A stretch of 64,000 nucleotides of DNA from Affinirhizobium lemnae (GTDB lineage Bacteria; Pseudomonadota; Alphaproteobacteria; Rhizobiales; Rhizobiaceae): the NCBI RefSeq assembly GCF_022968395.1, contig NZ_JALJQZ010000019.1:20268-84267 (forward strand), in the 5' to 3' direction. Positions 44,171 to 52,488 of this stretch are shown here, one piece after another. The position numbers and the translations under genes are program-made. The notes below the pieces were generated by a model. That model did not search any database and had not been told where the DNA came from. It worked only from the letters and a program-made list of their open reading frames with translations. Numbering within the stretch: the first letter of the stretch is position 1; each line of letters opens with the position of its first letter.

Positions 44171-44280
44171 TCTAGAGCATTTCCGGCGAAAACACGGGAT
44201 CACCTAAAATGCTCTATCCATTTGTTTTGACGCAGTCCGGACGCAAAACCGCTGACGCACTTTTGCTGGACGTGCTCTAG
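44171..44280. repeat. Palindromic intergenic repeat, copy C (full length)
   Basis: About 110 bases with inverted ends CTAGAGCA (44172-44179) and TGCTCTAG (44273-44280) plus an internal ATGCTCTA. It contains GTCCGGACGCAAAACCGC and CACTTTTGCTGGA, the words shared with copies A and B. Size and palindromic form are like the roughly 100-bp Bru-RS/RIME elements of Rhizobiales. Confidence 0.8.
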
Positions 44281-44298
44281 CCCGGAAAGCCTTATCCC

Positions 44299-45030
44299 AT
44301 GGGCGCAACAAGTTTTGACTTGAGCCTTTTGTCCTTATCTTCCCCCGGCTGGGGTGGCGTGCTGCTGATGGGCCTTTTGATGTCCCTGCAGGTGGCCATC
44401 GGCGGCTATCTGCTCGGGCTTCTGATTGGTATAGGCGGTGCCGCAGGCAAACTCTGGGGCGGTCCCATTCTGCGCGACCTTCTTGAGGTTTACACGACCG
44501 TTGTGCGCGGCGTGCCAGAACTCGTGTTGATCCTGATCCTGTATTATGCCGGCACCGATGCGGTGAACCAGTTGATGCAACTTCTCGGGCTTCCTGCGGT
44601 CGACATCAGCGGGTTGACGGCGGGTATTTTCGTGATCGGGGTGGTGCAGGGCGCCTATTCCACCGAAGTTCTGCGTGGTGCCATTCTTGCGGTGCCTCCG
44701 GGTCAGCTGGAGGCGGCGCGTGCCTATGGCATGTCGCCTCTGCTTTCGCTTCGTCGCATCACCTTTCCGGCCATGTTGCCCTATGCCATTCCGGGCCTTT
44801 CGAACCTCTGGCTGATTGCGACGAAGGATACAGCGCTGCTGGCGGTCGTCGGTTTTGCCGAATTGACGCTCGTGACGCGGCAGGCGGCGGGCACGACCAA
44901 GGCTTTCCTCACCTTCTTCCTTGCGGCGGGTGCGCTCTATCTCATGGTAACGCTGGTTTCCAACCTCATCATCGGGATTATTGAAAAGCGGGCGCGTCGC
45001 GGTTTCGCGAGAACGGAAGGTGCTGCATGA
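44299..45030 (+). CDS. Amino acid ABC transporter permease (HisQ-like)
   Basis: A 243-residue permease with five helices and the EAA loop QLEAARAYGMSPLLSLRRITFPAMLPYAIPGL; VYTTVVRGVPELVLILILYY is the usual HisQ/ArtQ-type segment. ATG 44299 follows the repeat element; the ribosome-binding site is weak. It overlaps the next permease gene by ATGA. Confidence 0.9.
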   Translation: MGATSFDLSLLSLSSPGWGGVLLMGLLMSLQVAIGGYLLGLLIGIGGAAGKLWGGPILRDLLEVYTTVVRGVPELVLILILYYAGTDAVNQLMQLLGLPAVDISGLTAGIFVIGVVQGAYSTEVLRGAILAVPPGQLEAARAYGMSPLLSLRRITFPAMLPYAIPGLSNLWLIATKDTALLAVVGFAELTLVTRQAAGTTKAFLTFFLAAGALYLMVTLVSNLIIGIIEKRARRGFARTEGAA

Positions 45031-45839
45031 GCGAGGTAACCGCTATCCCCGCCTATCAGGCTCCCAAGGCGCGCAGCCTTTTCGAGCCGCATCGCATCTT
45101 CCTGATGGTCCTTTTTGCGATCATCCTGCTTTCCATGGCCTGGTTCATGCGCTGGGACTGGATACCCAGATACCAGACACGTCTGCTCTGGGGCATCTGG
45201 GAAACCATCGTCATGCTGTTTTCGACAGCGATTGCCGGGTTCATCCTCGCCGTTCCTCTGGGGCTCGTGCAGGTGACAGGACCAAAGCCGCTGGCCTGGC
45301 TTGCGCGAGGGTTCTGTACGCTGATCCGTGGTACGCCGCTCCTGCTTCAGCTCTGGCTATTGTATTACGGCCTTGGTTCGCTCTTTGCGCAGTATCCGGA
45401 AATTCGCCAGTCCTTCCTCTGGCCTTATCTGCGTCAGGCATGGCCCTACGGCTTTGCCGCCTTGACCATCTCCTTTGCGGCCTATGAAGGCGAGGTCATG
45501 CGCGGCGCCTTTGCGGGCGTGCCGAAAGGGGAGCTGGAAGCTGCCAAGGCCTATGGCATGGGGCGGTTCACCATGTTCCGCCGCATCTGGCTTCCGCGAG
45601 CGATCCAGCGGACGCTGCCGACGCTGACGGGCGAAACCGTGATCCAGCTGAAGTCGACGCCGCTGGTGGCAACCGTGACGGTGGTGGATGTCTACGCCGT
45701 GATTTCCAAGGTGCGGCAGGATACGTTCCTGACCTACGAGCCGCTCTTGCTGCTGGCCGCCATCTATCTCATCCTGACCGGCATTCTTGTTTTCTCTTTC
45801 CGGCAGCTGGAGAAGCGAATCCCTAACCGCGGGGTTTGA
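45027..45839 (+). CDS. Amino acid ABC transporter permease (HisM-like)
   Basis: A 270-residue permease with an N-terminal extension, LIRGTPLLLQLWLLYYGL, and the EAA loop GELEAAKAYGMGRFTMFRRIWLPRAIQRTLPTL. It pairs with the HisQ-like subunit in a heterodimeric HisQMP-type importer. The gene overlaps the upstream gene by four bases and ends one base before the convergent monooxygenase gene. Confidence 0.9.
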   Translation: MSEVTAIPAYQAPKARSLFEPHRIFLMVLFAIILLSMAWFMRWDWIPRYQTRLLWGIWETIVMLFSTAIAGFILAVPLGLVQVTGPKPLAWLARGFCTLIRGTPLLLQLWLLYYGLGSLFAQYPEIRQSFLWPYLRQAWPYGFAALTISFAAYEGEVMRGAFAGVPKGELEAAKAYGMGRFTMFRRIWLPRAIQRTLPTLTGETVIQLKSTPLVATVTVVDVYAVISKVRQDTFLTYEPLLLLAAIYLILTGILVFSFRQLEKRIPNRGV

Positions 45840-45840
45840 T

Positions 45841-47217
45841 CTACTGGCGATTCTGGCGGAAGGAGGCGGCCATGTGGCTTTTGGGCAGGCGGGCGTTTCC
45901 GAACAGTTTTTCGCGTAGTGTGCCTTCGCGATATCCGGTCTTGTAGACACCGCGTTCCTGCAGGATCGGGATGACATGGGCTATGATGTCGTCGAAACAC
46001 TCCGGCACCACGGTGCGCGACAGGTTGAAGCCATCAATGCCTGCCTGTTGGCTCCACGCCATCAGCTGATCGGTAATCTCTTCCGCAGAGCCGACCATGG
46101 GCGGTTGGCGGCTTCCCAGCACCATCTGCTCCAGCAGCTTGCGCTTGGTCCATTGCGGTCCGGCGCTGCGGCTGACCGCTTCGATGTTCGAGACAATGGC
46201 ATTGCTCTTGCCGGTTTCGATCGGTTCGTCGAGATCATATTTCGCGAAATCGATGCCTAACGAGGCGCTCGCATGCACTAGGGCTGCCTCCGAACTCACA
46301 TAGCGGCGGTACTCTTCGAACTTTTCCTGCGCTTCTTTCGCTGTTTTGCCCGTCACGATCGTGGCCCCCATGAAGACCTTGATGTCGCTGGCGGAGCGGC
46401 CCAGTTCAACAGCCTTTGCCCTGATGTCATCGACGATGGCGCGAACGCCTTCCATTTTCTGGCCGTTGACGAAAACGCATTCCGCGTGGGTCGCGGCGAA
46501 CTGTCGACCGCGTGTGGAAGAGCCCGCCTGATAGAGCACCGGCGTGCGCTGCGGCGAGGGGCTGGAAAGATGCATGGCGTTGAGGTGGTATTGTTTTCCC
46601 TCATGCCGGATGGCGTGAACCTTTGCCGGATCGGCGTATAGATGGTTCTCACGGTCGAGGCGCACGGCATTATCCGCCCAGCTTTCCTCCCACAGGCGAT
46701 AGACCACCTGCATATATTCATCCGCCAGATCGTAACGGTCGTCATGGGCGGCCTGCTGGTCCAGCCCTATGGCTTTCGCAGCGCTATCGAGATAGCCGGT
46801 CACGATGTTCCAGCCGATCCGTCCGCCCGTGAGGTGATCGAGCGTGGACATGCGGCGGGCAAACAGGAAGGGCGCGTCATAGGTGAGGTTTGCCGTCACC
46901 CCGAAGGCCAGATGCTTCGTCACCGCAGCCATGGCAGGCACCAAGAGAAGCGGATCGTTTACCGGCACCTGCGCGGCCCCTTTGAGGGCCGCATCGGCAT
47001 TGCCACCGTAGACATCGTTGACGCCCACCACATCGGCCAGGAAGATCCCGTCGAACAGCCCTTCCTCCAGCCGCCGGGCATAGTCCATCCAGTAGGAGAT
47101 CTCGTTGAAGCGATGCGACTGATCGCGCGGATGCGCCCAAAGACCTTGCTGGATATGCCCGACACAGTTCATATCGAACGCATTGAAGCGAATTTCCTGT
47201 TTCGTTCGATCTGCCAT
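45841..47217 (-). CDS. NtaA/SnaA/DszA-family FMN-dependent monooxygenase
   Basis: A 458-residue bacterial-luciferase-like enzyme. Motifs: FNAFDMNCVGHIQQGLWAHP, ARRLEEGLFDGIFLADVVG, AFGVTANLTYDAPFLFARRMSTLDHLTGGRIGWNIVTGYLDSAAK, PVLYQAGSSTRGRQFAATHAECVFV and DGFNLSRTVVPECFDDII. Relatives need reduced FMN from a partner reductase and attack chelators, sulfonates or sulfur heterocycles. Substrate unknown. It is divergent from an XRE-cupin regulator. Confidence 0.88.
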   Translation of the reverse strand: MADRTKQEIRFNAFDMNCVGHIQQGLWAHPRDQSHRFNEISYWMDYARRLEEGLFDGIFLADVVGVNDVYGGNADAALKGAAQVPVNDPLLLVPAMAAVTKHLAFGVTANLTYDAPFLFARRMSTLDHLTGGRIGWNIVTGYLDSAAKAIGLDQQAAHDDRYDLADEYMQVVYRLWEESWADNAVRLDRENHLYADPAKVHAIRHEGKQYHLNAMHLSSPSPQRTPVLYQAGSSTRGRQFAATHAECVFVNGQKMEGVRAIVDDIRAKAVELGRSASDIKVFMGATIVTGKTAKEAQEKFEEYRRYVSSEAALVHASASLGIDFAKYDLDEPIETGKSNAIVSNIEAVSRSAGPQWTKRKLLEQMVLGSRQPPMVGSAEEITDQLMAWSQQAGIDGFNLSRTVVPECFDDIIAHVIPILQERGVYKTGYREGTLREKLFGNARLPKSHMAASFRQNRQ

Positions 47218-47255
47218 GGTTCCCTCTGGTGCCGTTTACGGTCGGCCGAGTGTTT

Positions 47256-47292
47256 CTTATAGATTTCATTTCGTCTACTATAAGAGACGAAA
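47256..47292. promoter_or_regulatory. Nested palindromic operator between monooxygenase and XRE genes
   Basis: TTTCGTCT (47269-47276), eight bases, AGACGAAA (47285-47292) is a perfect inverted repeat. A second pair, CTTATAG (47256-47262) and CTATAAG (47278-47284), interlocks with it. It lies centrally in the 90-base divergent gap, 15 bases before the XRE start. Confidence 0.75.
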
Positions 47293-47307
47293 TTTGAGGA
47301 TTGCAAG

Positions 47308-47874
47308 ATGGATCTGCATGAACAGCAGGCAGCGGGGGCGATTGCAGAACGTATCCGGCTGGAGCGGGAGGACCGTGGCTGGTCGCTAAGCGAGTTGGCT
47401 GAGCGTTCCGGGGTGTCGAAAGCCATGATCAGCAAGATCGAGCGTTGCGAGGCAAGCCCTACCGCGACGGTTCTCGGGCGGCTGTCCGGTGCCTTCGGTC
47501 TGCCTCTGTCGCGACTTCTGGCGCTGGCCGAGCAGGCAAGCGAAAGACTGATGCGTGCCGACCGACAGGCCATCTGGAAAGATCCGGAAACCGGCTACAC
47601 GCGTCGCGCTATCTCTCCGGCAACCGGCAACGGACTGGAATTGCTGGAGGTTACTCTTCCTGCAGGCGTTCGTATTCCTTATCCGGCCTCCGCCTTCGCC
47701 TTCCAGCGGCAGCAGATCTGGGTAACCGGCGGTGAACTGGAATTCGCCGAGGGTGAGGTGGTCCATCACCTTCGCCAAGGGGATTGCCTGGAACTGGGAT
47801 CGCCGCAGCCGTGCGTGTTCTTCAATCCGGGGAAGATCGATGCCCGCTATGTAATTGCGCTGACCCGGCGCTAA
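47308..47874 (+). CDS. XRE-family regulator with C-terminal cupin domain
   Basis: A 188-residue protein: N-terminal HTH_3 (AERIRLEREDRGWSLSELAERSGVSKAMISKIERCEASPTATVLGRLSGAF, split over residues 12-60) and a C-terminal cupin (about 105-180, QIWVTGGELEFAEGEVVHHLRQGDCLELGS). Such regulators control neighbouring catabolic genes. The divergent monooxygenase gene and the palindrome between them make that gene the likely target. ATG 47308 has GAGGA about nine bases ahead. Confidence 0.85.
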   Translation: MDLHEQQAAGAIAERIRLEREDRGWSLSELAERSGVSKAMISKIERCEASPTATVLGRLSGAFGLPLSRLLALAEQASERLMRADRQAIWKDPETGYTRRAISPATGNGLELLEVTLPAGVRIPYPASAFAFQRQQIWVTGGELEFAEGEVVHHLRQGDCLELGSPQPCVFFNPGKIDARYVIALTRR

Positions 47875-47877
47875 AAT

Positions 47878-47988
47878 TTATGCGCCGAGCCAGAGCTTGA
47901 TGATGAGGCCGACGATGCCGACGGCCAGAACGCCTGCCATCCACAGACCGACGAACCAGAGAATTTGCCTGACTTTCGTCCCTGGCAT
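47878..47988 (-). CDS. CydX/DUF2474-type small oxidase subunit
   Basis: A 36-residue protein with one transmembrane helix (LWFVGLWMAGVLAVGIVGLI in the middle) and basic N-terminus. Its ATG shares one base with the cydB stop (TGATG), so it is translated from the cydAB message. Tiny single-helix proteins in this position are CydX or DUF2474 subunits that stabilise bd-type oxidases. Confidence 0.75.
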   Translation of the reverse strand: MPGTKVRQILWFVGLWMAGVLAVGIVGLIIKLWLGA

Positions 47989-48992
47989 CAGTGATACCCT
48001 TCCTCCGGATCGATCTTCCCGCGGAAGACCCAATAGGCATAGGACGTGTAGATCAGGATGGCCGGAACCAGCACAGCCGCCCCCACCAGCAGGAATTTCA
48101 GGCTTTCGTCCGGGGCTGCCGCATCCCAGATGGTGACGGAGGTCGGCACGATATAGGGGTAGAAGCTGATGCCGATACCGATATAGGCCAGCACGAAGAG
48201 GCCCAGCGCGCAAAGGAACGGGCGGGTGTCCTTCTTGTGCTGCAGGCCTGTGACAATGCCGTATAGTCCAGCACCGACGAGAAGCGGAACGATGACCGTG
48301 AACAGGGCGCCGGGATAGAGAAACCACCGGTCGAGATATTCAGGTTTCAGGAACGGCGTCCACAGGCTGACGATGCCCATGGCGGCCACGGTGCCGAAGG
48401 CCGTGACGAGTGAAAACCAGCGCGCGCGTTCTGCAAGTTCTCCCGTCGTTCGCATCACCAACCAGGTTGCGCCAAGCAGCGCGTAACCGATCAAGAGCGC
48501 AAAGCCCGTCATGATGGAGAAGGGCGTCAACCAGTCCCACCAGCCGCCGGAATAGGCGCGATTGGCAACCGGAATGCCCTGCACGAGTGCGCCAAGCGCC
48601 ACCCCTTGCGTGAAGGCAGCGACGGTGGAGCCACCGGCAAAGGCCCAGTTCCACAGCCATTCGGCCCGTTTTGTGCGCCAGCGATATTCGAAGGCCACGC
48701 CGCGGAAGATCAGGGCCAGAAGCATTGCGATCAGTGGCGCGTAAAGGGCTGGCAGAATGGTGGCATAGGCGAGCGGGAAGACTGCGAGAAGTCCGCCGCC
48801 GCCCAGGACGAGCCATGTCTCATTACCGTCCCACACGGGAGCGACGGAATTCATCATGACATCGCGGTCATGCTTTTCCGGAAAGAAGGGAAACAGGATG
48901 CCGACACCGAGATCGAAACCATCCAGCACCACATAGGCGAGAACGGCAAAGGCAATGATGGCTGCCCAGATGAAGGGAAAATCAAGCTCCAT
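47988..48992 (-). CDS. cydB: Cytochrome bd/CIO ubiquinol oxidase subunit II
   Basis: A 334-residue membrane protein beginning MELDFPFIWAAIIAFAVLAYVVLDGFDLGVGILFPF, split here for reading, with VWDGNETWLVLGGGGLLAVFP and FRGVAFEYRW typical of CydB/CioB. Its start lies 11 bases inside the cydA end. I chose ATG 48992; the frame is open upstream but overlaps cydA out of frame. Confidence 0.93.
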   Translation of the reverse strand: MELDFPFIWAAIIAFAVLAYVVLDGFDLGVGILFPFFPEKHDRDVMMNSVAPVWDGNETWLVLGGGGLLAVFPLAYATILPALYAPLIAMLLALIFRGVAFEYRWRTKRAEWLWNWAFAGGSTVAAFTQGVALGALVQGIPVANRAYSGGWWDWLTPFSIMTGFALLIGYALLGATWLVMRTTGELAERARWFSLVTAFGTVAAMGIVSLWTPFLKPEYLDRWFLYPGALFTVIVPLLVGAGLYGIVTGLQHKKDTRPFLCALGLFVLAYIGIGISFYPYIVPTSVTIWDAAAPDESLKFLLVGAAVLVPAILIYTSYAYWVFRGKIDPEEGYH

Positions 48993-50409
48993 GATGGGCA
49001 CCCCCGTGTTTGGCATGGTTCTCGGCAAGTGCCGGAGCAGGCGTGATGCCCGCGCTGCGGATCGGGCCCTGGCCCAGATGCGGTTCCGGGTCACGCGGCA
49101 GGCGGCCCATGAGGCGCAGGATGTAGAAGGTGCCGGCACCGAAGACGAGGAAATAGACGATGACGAAGGCGACGAGCGAGGCGCCGACAGCCGGCGCGGA
49201 GATCGGCGAGATCGAATCCGCCGTCAGAAGGTGGCCGTAGACCGTATAGGGTTGGCGGCCGACTTCGGTGGTAATCCAGCCCGCCAGAACGGCAACGAAG
49301 CCTGCCGGACCCATGACAAGCGCAAAACGATGCAGCCACGCGTTTTGATATAGTGTGCCGCGGAAACGGCAATAGAGGCTGAAGAGACCGAGACCCAGCA
49401 TGGCAAAGCCCAGTGCAATCATGACCCGGAATGACCAGAACACGACTGCGACCGGCGGCTGCTTGTCACGCGCAACGGTGTCCAGACCGTTCAACGGGGC
49501 ATTCAGATCATGCTTCAGGATCAGGCTCGAAAGCTTGGGGATCTGCACAGCATAATCGATCCGCTGGTTTTCCTGATCAGGGATGCCGAACAAAATGAGC
49601 GGCGCTCCATCCGGATGGCTCTCGAAATGGCCTTCCATGGCCATGACCTTGGTGGGCTGATGTTCCAGCGTGTTAAGGCCGTGCATGTCCCCGGCGAAGA
49701 TCTGGATTGGCGCGACGACGGCAATCATACCCATGGCCATGGAGAACATGGTGCCCGCGCGCAAGGGAGCGGTGCGACGCAGCAGATGCCAGGCACCGAC
49801 GGCACCGACGACCAGCGCCGTGGTGAGATAGGCAGCCAGTACCATATGCGTGAAGCGGTAGGGGAAGGACGGGTTGAAGATGACCGCCCACCAGTCGGTC
49901 GGCACGAACTGTCCCTTGTTATTCATGGCAAAGCCCGCGGGGGTCTGCATCCACGAGTTCACCGACAGGATCCAGGTTGCGGACATTAGCGTCCCGAAGG
50001 CCACCATCAGGGTCGCAAAGAAGTGCAGGCCAGGGCCAACGCGCTTTCGCCCGAACAGCATGACGCCGAGGAAACCCGCCTCCAGGAAGAAGGCGGAAAG
50101 CACTTCATAACCCATCAGCGGCCCGATAACCGGCCCTGCTTTGTCGGAAAAGACGCTCCAGTTTGTGCCGAACTGGTATGACATGACAATGCCGGATACC
50201 ACGCCCATGCCGAAGGCCAGCGCGAAGATTGTTTTCCAGAAATCGAAAAGTTCCAGATAGACCGGCTTCTTCGTCCACAGATACAGCCCTTCCAGAACAG
50301 CCAGGTAGCTCGCAAGCCCGATGGAGAAGGCTGGAAAGATGATGTGGAAGGATACGGTGAACGCAAACTGGATTCGCGCTAGAAGCGTTGCGTCAAAGTG
50401 CTCGAACAT
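48982..50409 (-). CDS. cydA: Cytochrome bd/CIO ubiquinol oxidase subunit I
   Basis: A 475-residue subunit with RIQFAFTVSFHIIFPAFSIG (a heme b595 His), GMGVVSGIVMSYQFGTNWSVF, and the quinol-loop region GDMHGLNTLEHQPTKVMAMEGHFE. The length and the short quinol loop place it in the CIO-like group rather than the long-loop E. coli type. A FixK-type box lies about 70 bases upstream, suggesting induction at low oxygen. Confidence 0.93.
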   Translation of the reverse strand: MFEHFDATLLARIQFAFTVSFHIIFPAFSIGLASYLAVLEGLYLWTKKPVYLELFDFWKTIFALAFGMGVVSGIVMSYQFGTNWSVFSDKAGPVIGPLMGYEVLSAFFLEAGFLGVMLFGRKRVGPGLHFFATLMVAFGTLMSATWILSVNSWMQTPAGFAMNNKGQFVPTDWWAVIFNPSFPYRFTHMVLAAYLTTALVVGAVGAWHLLRRTAPLRAGTMFSMAMGMIAVVAPIQIFAGDMHGLNTLEHQPTKVMAMEGHFESHPDGAPLILFGIPDQENQRIDYAVQIPKLSSLILKHDLNAPLNGLDTVARDKQPPVAVVFWSFRVMIALGFAMLGLGLFSLYCRFRGTLYQNAWLHRFALVMGPAGFVAVLAGWITTEVGRQPYTVYGHLLTADSISPISAPAVGASLVAFVIVYFLVFGAGTFYILRLMGRLPRDPEPHLGQGPIRSAGITPAPALAENHAKHGGAHHGA

Positions 50410-50474
50410 TGTCTCGCCCTCATTGTGGACCTCGTCCCCCGAAATCCTGTTGATGAAAGCTATGTGGCTGTCGC

Positions 50475-50488
50475 TTGACGTTTAGCAA
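50475..50488 (-). promoter_or_regulatory. FixK/FNR-type box upstream of cydA
   Basis: Reading toward cydA the site is TTGCTAAACGTCAA, which fits TTG(A/C)-N6-(T/G)CAA; on the plus strand TTGACGTTTAGCAA also fits. The near edge is 66 bases before the cydA start, a normal distance for class II activation. Confidence 0.6.
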
Positions 50489-50539
50489 TAGGAAGTTTGG
50501 CCGCAGGCGCGAATGGTCGCACGTATTGCGCTATGTCAA

Positions 50540-50575
50540 AGAAAGGGCGCCTCCTCGATCAACGAGGGGACGCCC
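50540..50575 (-). terminator. Terminator after the EEP-family gene
   Basis: On the minus strand GGGCGTCCCCTCG and CGAGGAGGCGCCC form a 13-bp stem with one mismatch, followed by TTTCTTT. It is about 110 bases after the hydrolase stop and just before the cydA control region. Confidence 0.65.
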
Positions 50576-50685
50576 AAGGGGGGAGGTTCTATGACGCTGC
50601 CGCTCTGGCTCTCGCCTGTGCGACATTCTGAAAACGGCCGTGCAGCATCATTGTTCCGAATCCTGCAATATCAATCAGGAGTTGA

Positions 50686-51447
50686 TCAGGTGGGGACTTC
50701 CACGACTGCCAGCAAGGGCAGATGGTCGGATGCAATCCGGGTGGCCTCGTTCCTGACGGCTTCAGCGGACAGGATGCGCGGACCATTTGCAGTAAAGATA
50801 TGGTCCAGTCTCAACAGCGGAAAGCGCGAGGGGAATGTCGGGTCGGGGCGTCGCCCCGTCTGCTGCTTGGGATCCTGCAGAGGTTTCAGCAAATTGCGAT
50901 AGGCTGCGGATGACGGAATGGAATTGAAGTCGCCCATCACGATGAGGGGTTTATCCGCGCAGTCGCGATGACCGATCCAATCCGGACCTGTCAGTTCTTC
51001 CGTCTGTCGCAGGCGATCGCGTCGCAACAGGCCAAGATGGGTGTTGAACACGTTGACCTTCACTGCGCCCACCTCGACCTCAGACCATATTGCTCCGCGG
51101 GGTTCTCCATAGGATTGCAGGCTGCCCGCCCGGACCAGCCGCACCGGCAACGCGGTCAGAAGCGCATCTCCGTAGAGCTCCTCCTCGACGCTGAGAGCCG
51201 GGTGAAAATGAAAATCCATCTTCAGCCGATTGGCGATGACTTCCGCCTGGTCGATGCCGCCGCTTCGACGCCGGCGGACATCCAGTTCCTGCAGGCCGAT
51301 GATATCCGGCTTCAACGACGCGATCACGTCCGCGACGCGACCTGGATCGAGCTTTCGGTCGGTGCCCACGCAGCTGTGAACGTTATATGAGAGAATTCGA
51401 ATGGTCCGGCTGCTCCGAGGCGCCGTATTGATGTCAGGTTCGATCAT
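50686..51447 (-). CDS. Endonuclease/exonuclease/phosphatase (EEP) family protein
   Basis: A 253-residue EEP-fold hydrolase: ILSYNVHSCVG, IIGLQELD with the metal-binding Glu, VNVFNTHLGL, LIVMGDFNSIPSS, LRLDHIFT and IASDHLPLLAVVEV with the catalytic His. The substrate may be a nucleic acid, phospholipid or inositol phosphate. It is grouped with a phospholipase D and a membrane protein as in other rhizobia. An EcfG-like promoter on the minus strand ends very near the start. Confidence 0.85.
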   Translation of the reverse strand: MIEPDINTAPRSSRTIRILSYNVHSCVGTDRKLDPGRVADVIASLKPDIIGLQELDVRRRRSGGIDQAEVIANRLKMDFHFHPALSVEEELYGDALLTALPVRLVRAGSLQSYGEPRGAIWSEVEVGAVKVNVFNTHLGLLRRDRLRQTEELTGPDWIGHRDCADKPLIVMGDFNSIPSSAAYRNLLKPLQDPKQQTGRRPDPTFPSRFPLLRLDHIFTANGPRILSAEAVRNEATRIASDHLPLLAVVEVPT

Positions 51448-51454
51448 GACGCGG

Positions 51455-51480
51455 GGAACCCCTTGAGGCTGCGTTTCGTT
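51455..51480 (+). promoter_or_regulatory. EcfG (general stress sigma) promoter for the YbhN-type gene
   Basis: GGAAC (51455-51459), 17 bases, CGTT (51477-51480): exact match to GGAAC-N16/17-CGTT. It implies transcription from about 51487, supporting the GTG start at 51538. Confidence 0.75.
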
Positions 51481-51482
51481 CC
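51457..51482 (-). promoter_or_regulatory. Overlapping EcfG-like promoter toward the EEP gene
   Basis: On the minus strand GGAAC (51482-51478), 17 bases, GGTT (51460-51457). The -10 deviates by one base (GGTT for CGTT) and lies only ten bases from the ATG, so the transcript would be nearly leaderless. Confidence 0.4.
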
Positions 51483-51537
51483 CTCACACCCTGCAACTGC
51501 GGTCCTTTGCGACGAAACGGAAGGACGAGGAGACATC

Positions 51538-52488
51538 GTGAGACGGCATCTTCTTCGTATACTCATTCTGCTGATCATCTGTGTGGCGCTCGTTCTGGTG
51601 TATCGCAGTCTCAGTCGCTACAGTCTGGAGGACATTACATCCTCACTATCGCAAATTCCGTCCTACCGGATCATAACCGGCTTCCTCTGCGTCATTGCAT
51701 CCTACATTTGCCTCTCGCTCTTCGATTATCTGGGCTTGCGCTATGTCGGAAAGGGGCAGGCATATCCAAGGGCGGCGCTCGCATCGTTCTGTGCCCTGTC
51801 CATTGGCCACAATGTGGGGGGAGCCGCTCTTTCAAGCGGCGCCGTCCGCTATCGGTTCTACACGCGTTGGGGACTGAGCGGGGATGAGGTTGCGAAAGTC
51901 ATTCTGTTCTGCGGTGCAACCGTTCTGCTGGGCCTCAGCATGTTGGCGGCCATTGCGCTGATCTTGATGCCCCCGACCGGAGAGACGATCCTGCAGCTTG
52001 ACCCCGGTCCGCGAAAACTGCTGGGGCTGGCATTTCTGGCCTATCCGGTTGCCTATGTCATCTGCTCGATCTGGGGCCGACCACCCCTGAAATTCCGCTC
52101 CTTCCGCATGGAAATGCCGACCACGTCCATGTGTATCGCGCAAATTGCTGTGGGAACGGTCAACTTCGGCTTCGTGGCTGCTGCTCTGCATCAACTGCTG
52201 TCCGCCTTCACCGATGCGGGATATCTGCAGGTGGCAAGTGCCTATGTAACAGCAACGATTGCCGCCATGCTCAGCCATGTCCCGGGAGGTTTGGGGGTTC
52301 TGGAGGCGACCATGCTGATGGTGCTGCCTGCCGGCGCATCCATCGGGTCTCTGGTTGCGTTCCGCGTCCTCTACTACTTCGTGCCGCTTCTCATCGGCGC
52401 GCCTCTGTTTCTGTTGACAGAAATTCTGGCGCGCCGGGAAGGTCCGGGTCGTTCCGAGCCTTCAGGTGAAGCTGCGCATCAGGCGTGA
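51538..52488 (+). CDS. Lysylphosphatidylglycerol synthase-type transmembrane protein (UPF0104/YbhN)
   Basis: A 316-residue membrane protein with about eight helices. Characteristic pieces are YICLSLFDYLGLRYVG, SIGHNVGGAALSSGAVRYRFY and AAMLSHVPGGLGVLEATML. This is the flippase-like domain of MprF/YbhN without a synthetase domain. It may act on membrane lipids. I chose GTG 51538 with GAGGAG ahead; upstream codons lie inside its promoter. The 3' end overlaps the convergent phospholipase gene by 27 bases. Confidence 0.85.
   Translation: MRRHLLRILILLIICVALVLVYRSLSRYSLEDITSSLSQIPSYRIITGFLCVIASYICLSLFDYLGLRYVGKGQAYPRAALASFCALSIGHNVGGAALSSGAVRYRFYTRWGLSGDEVAKVILFCGATVLLGLSMLAAIALILMPPTGETILQLDPGPRKLLGLAFLAYPVAYVICSIWGRPPLKFRSFRMEMPTTSMCIAQIAVGTVNFGFVAAALHQLLSAFTDAGYLQVASAYVTATIAAMLSHVPGGLGVLEATMLMVLPAGASIGSLVAFRVLYYFVPLLIGAPLFLLTEILARREGPGRSEPSGEAAHQA

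Noticed and set aside
47287..47304. FNR/FixK-like site before the XRE gene
   Set aside because: On the minus strand TTGCAATCCTCAA has only five bases between the half-sites; six are required.
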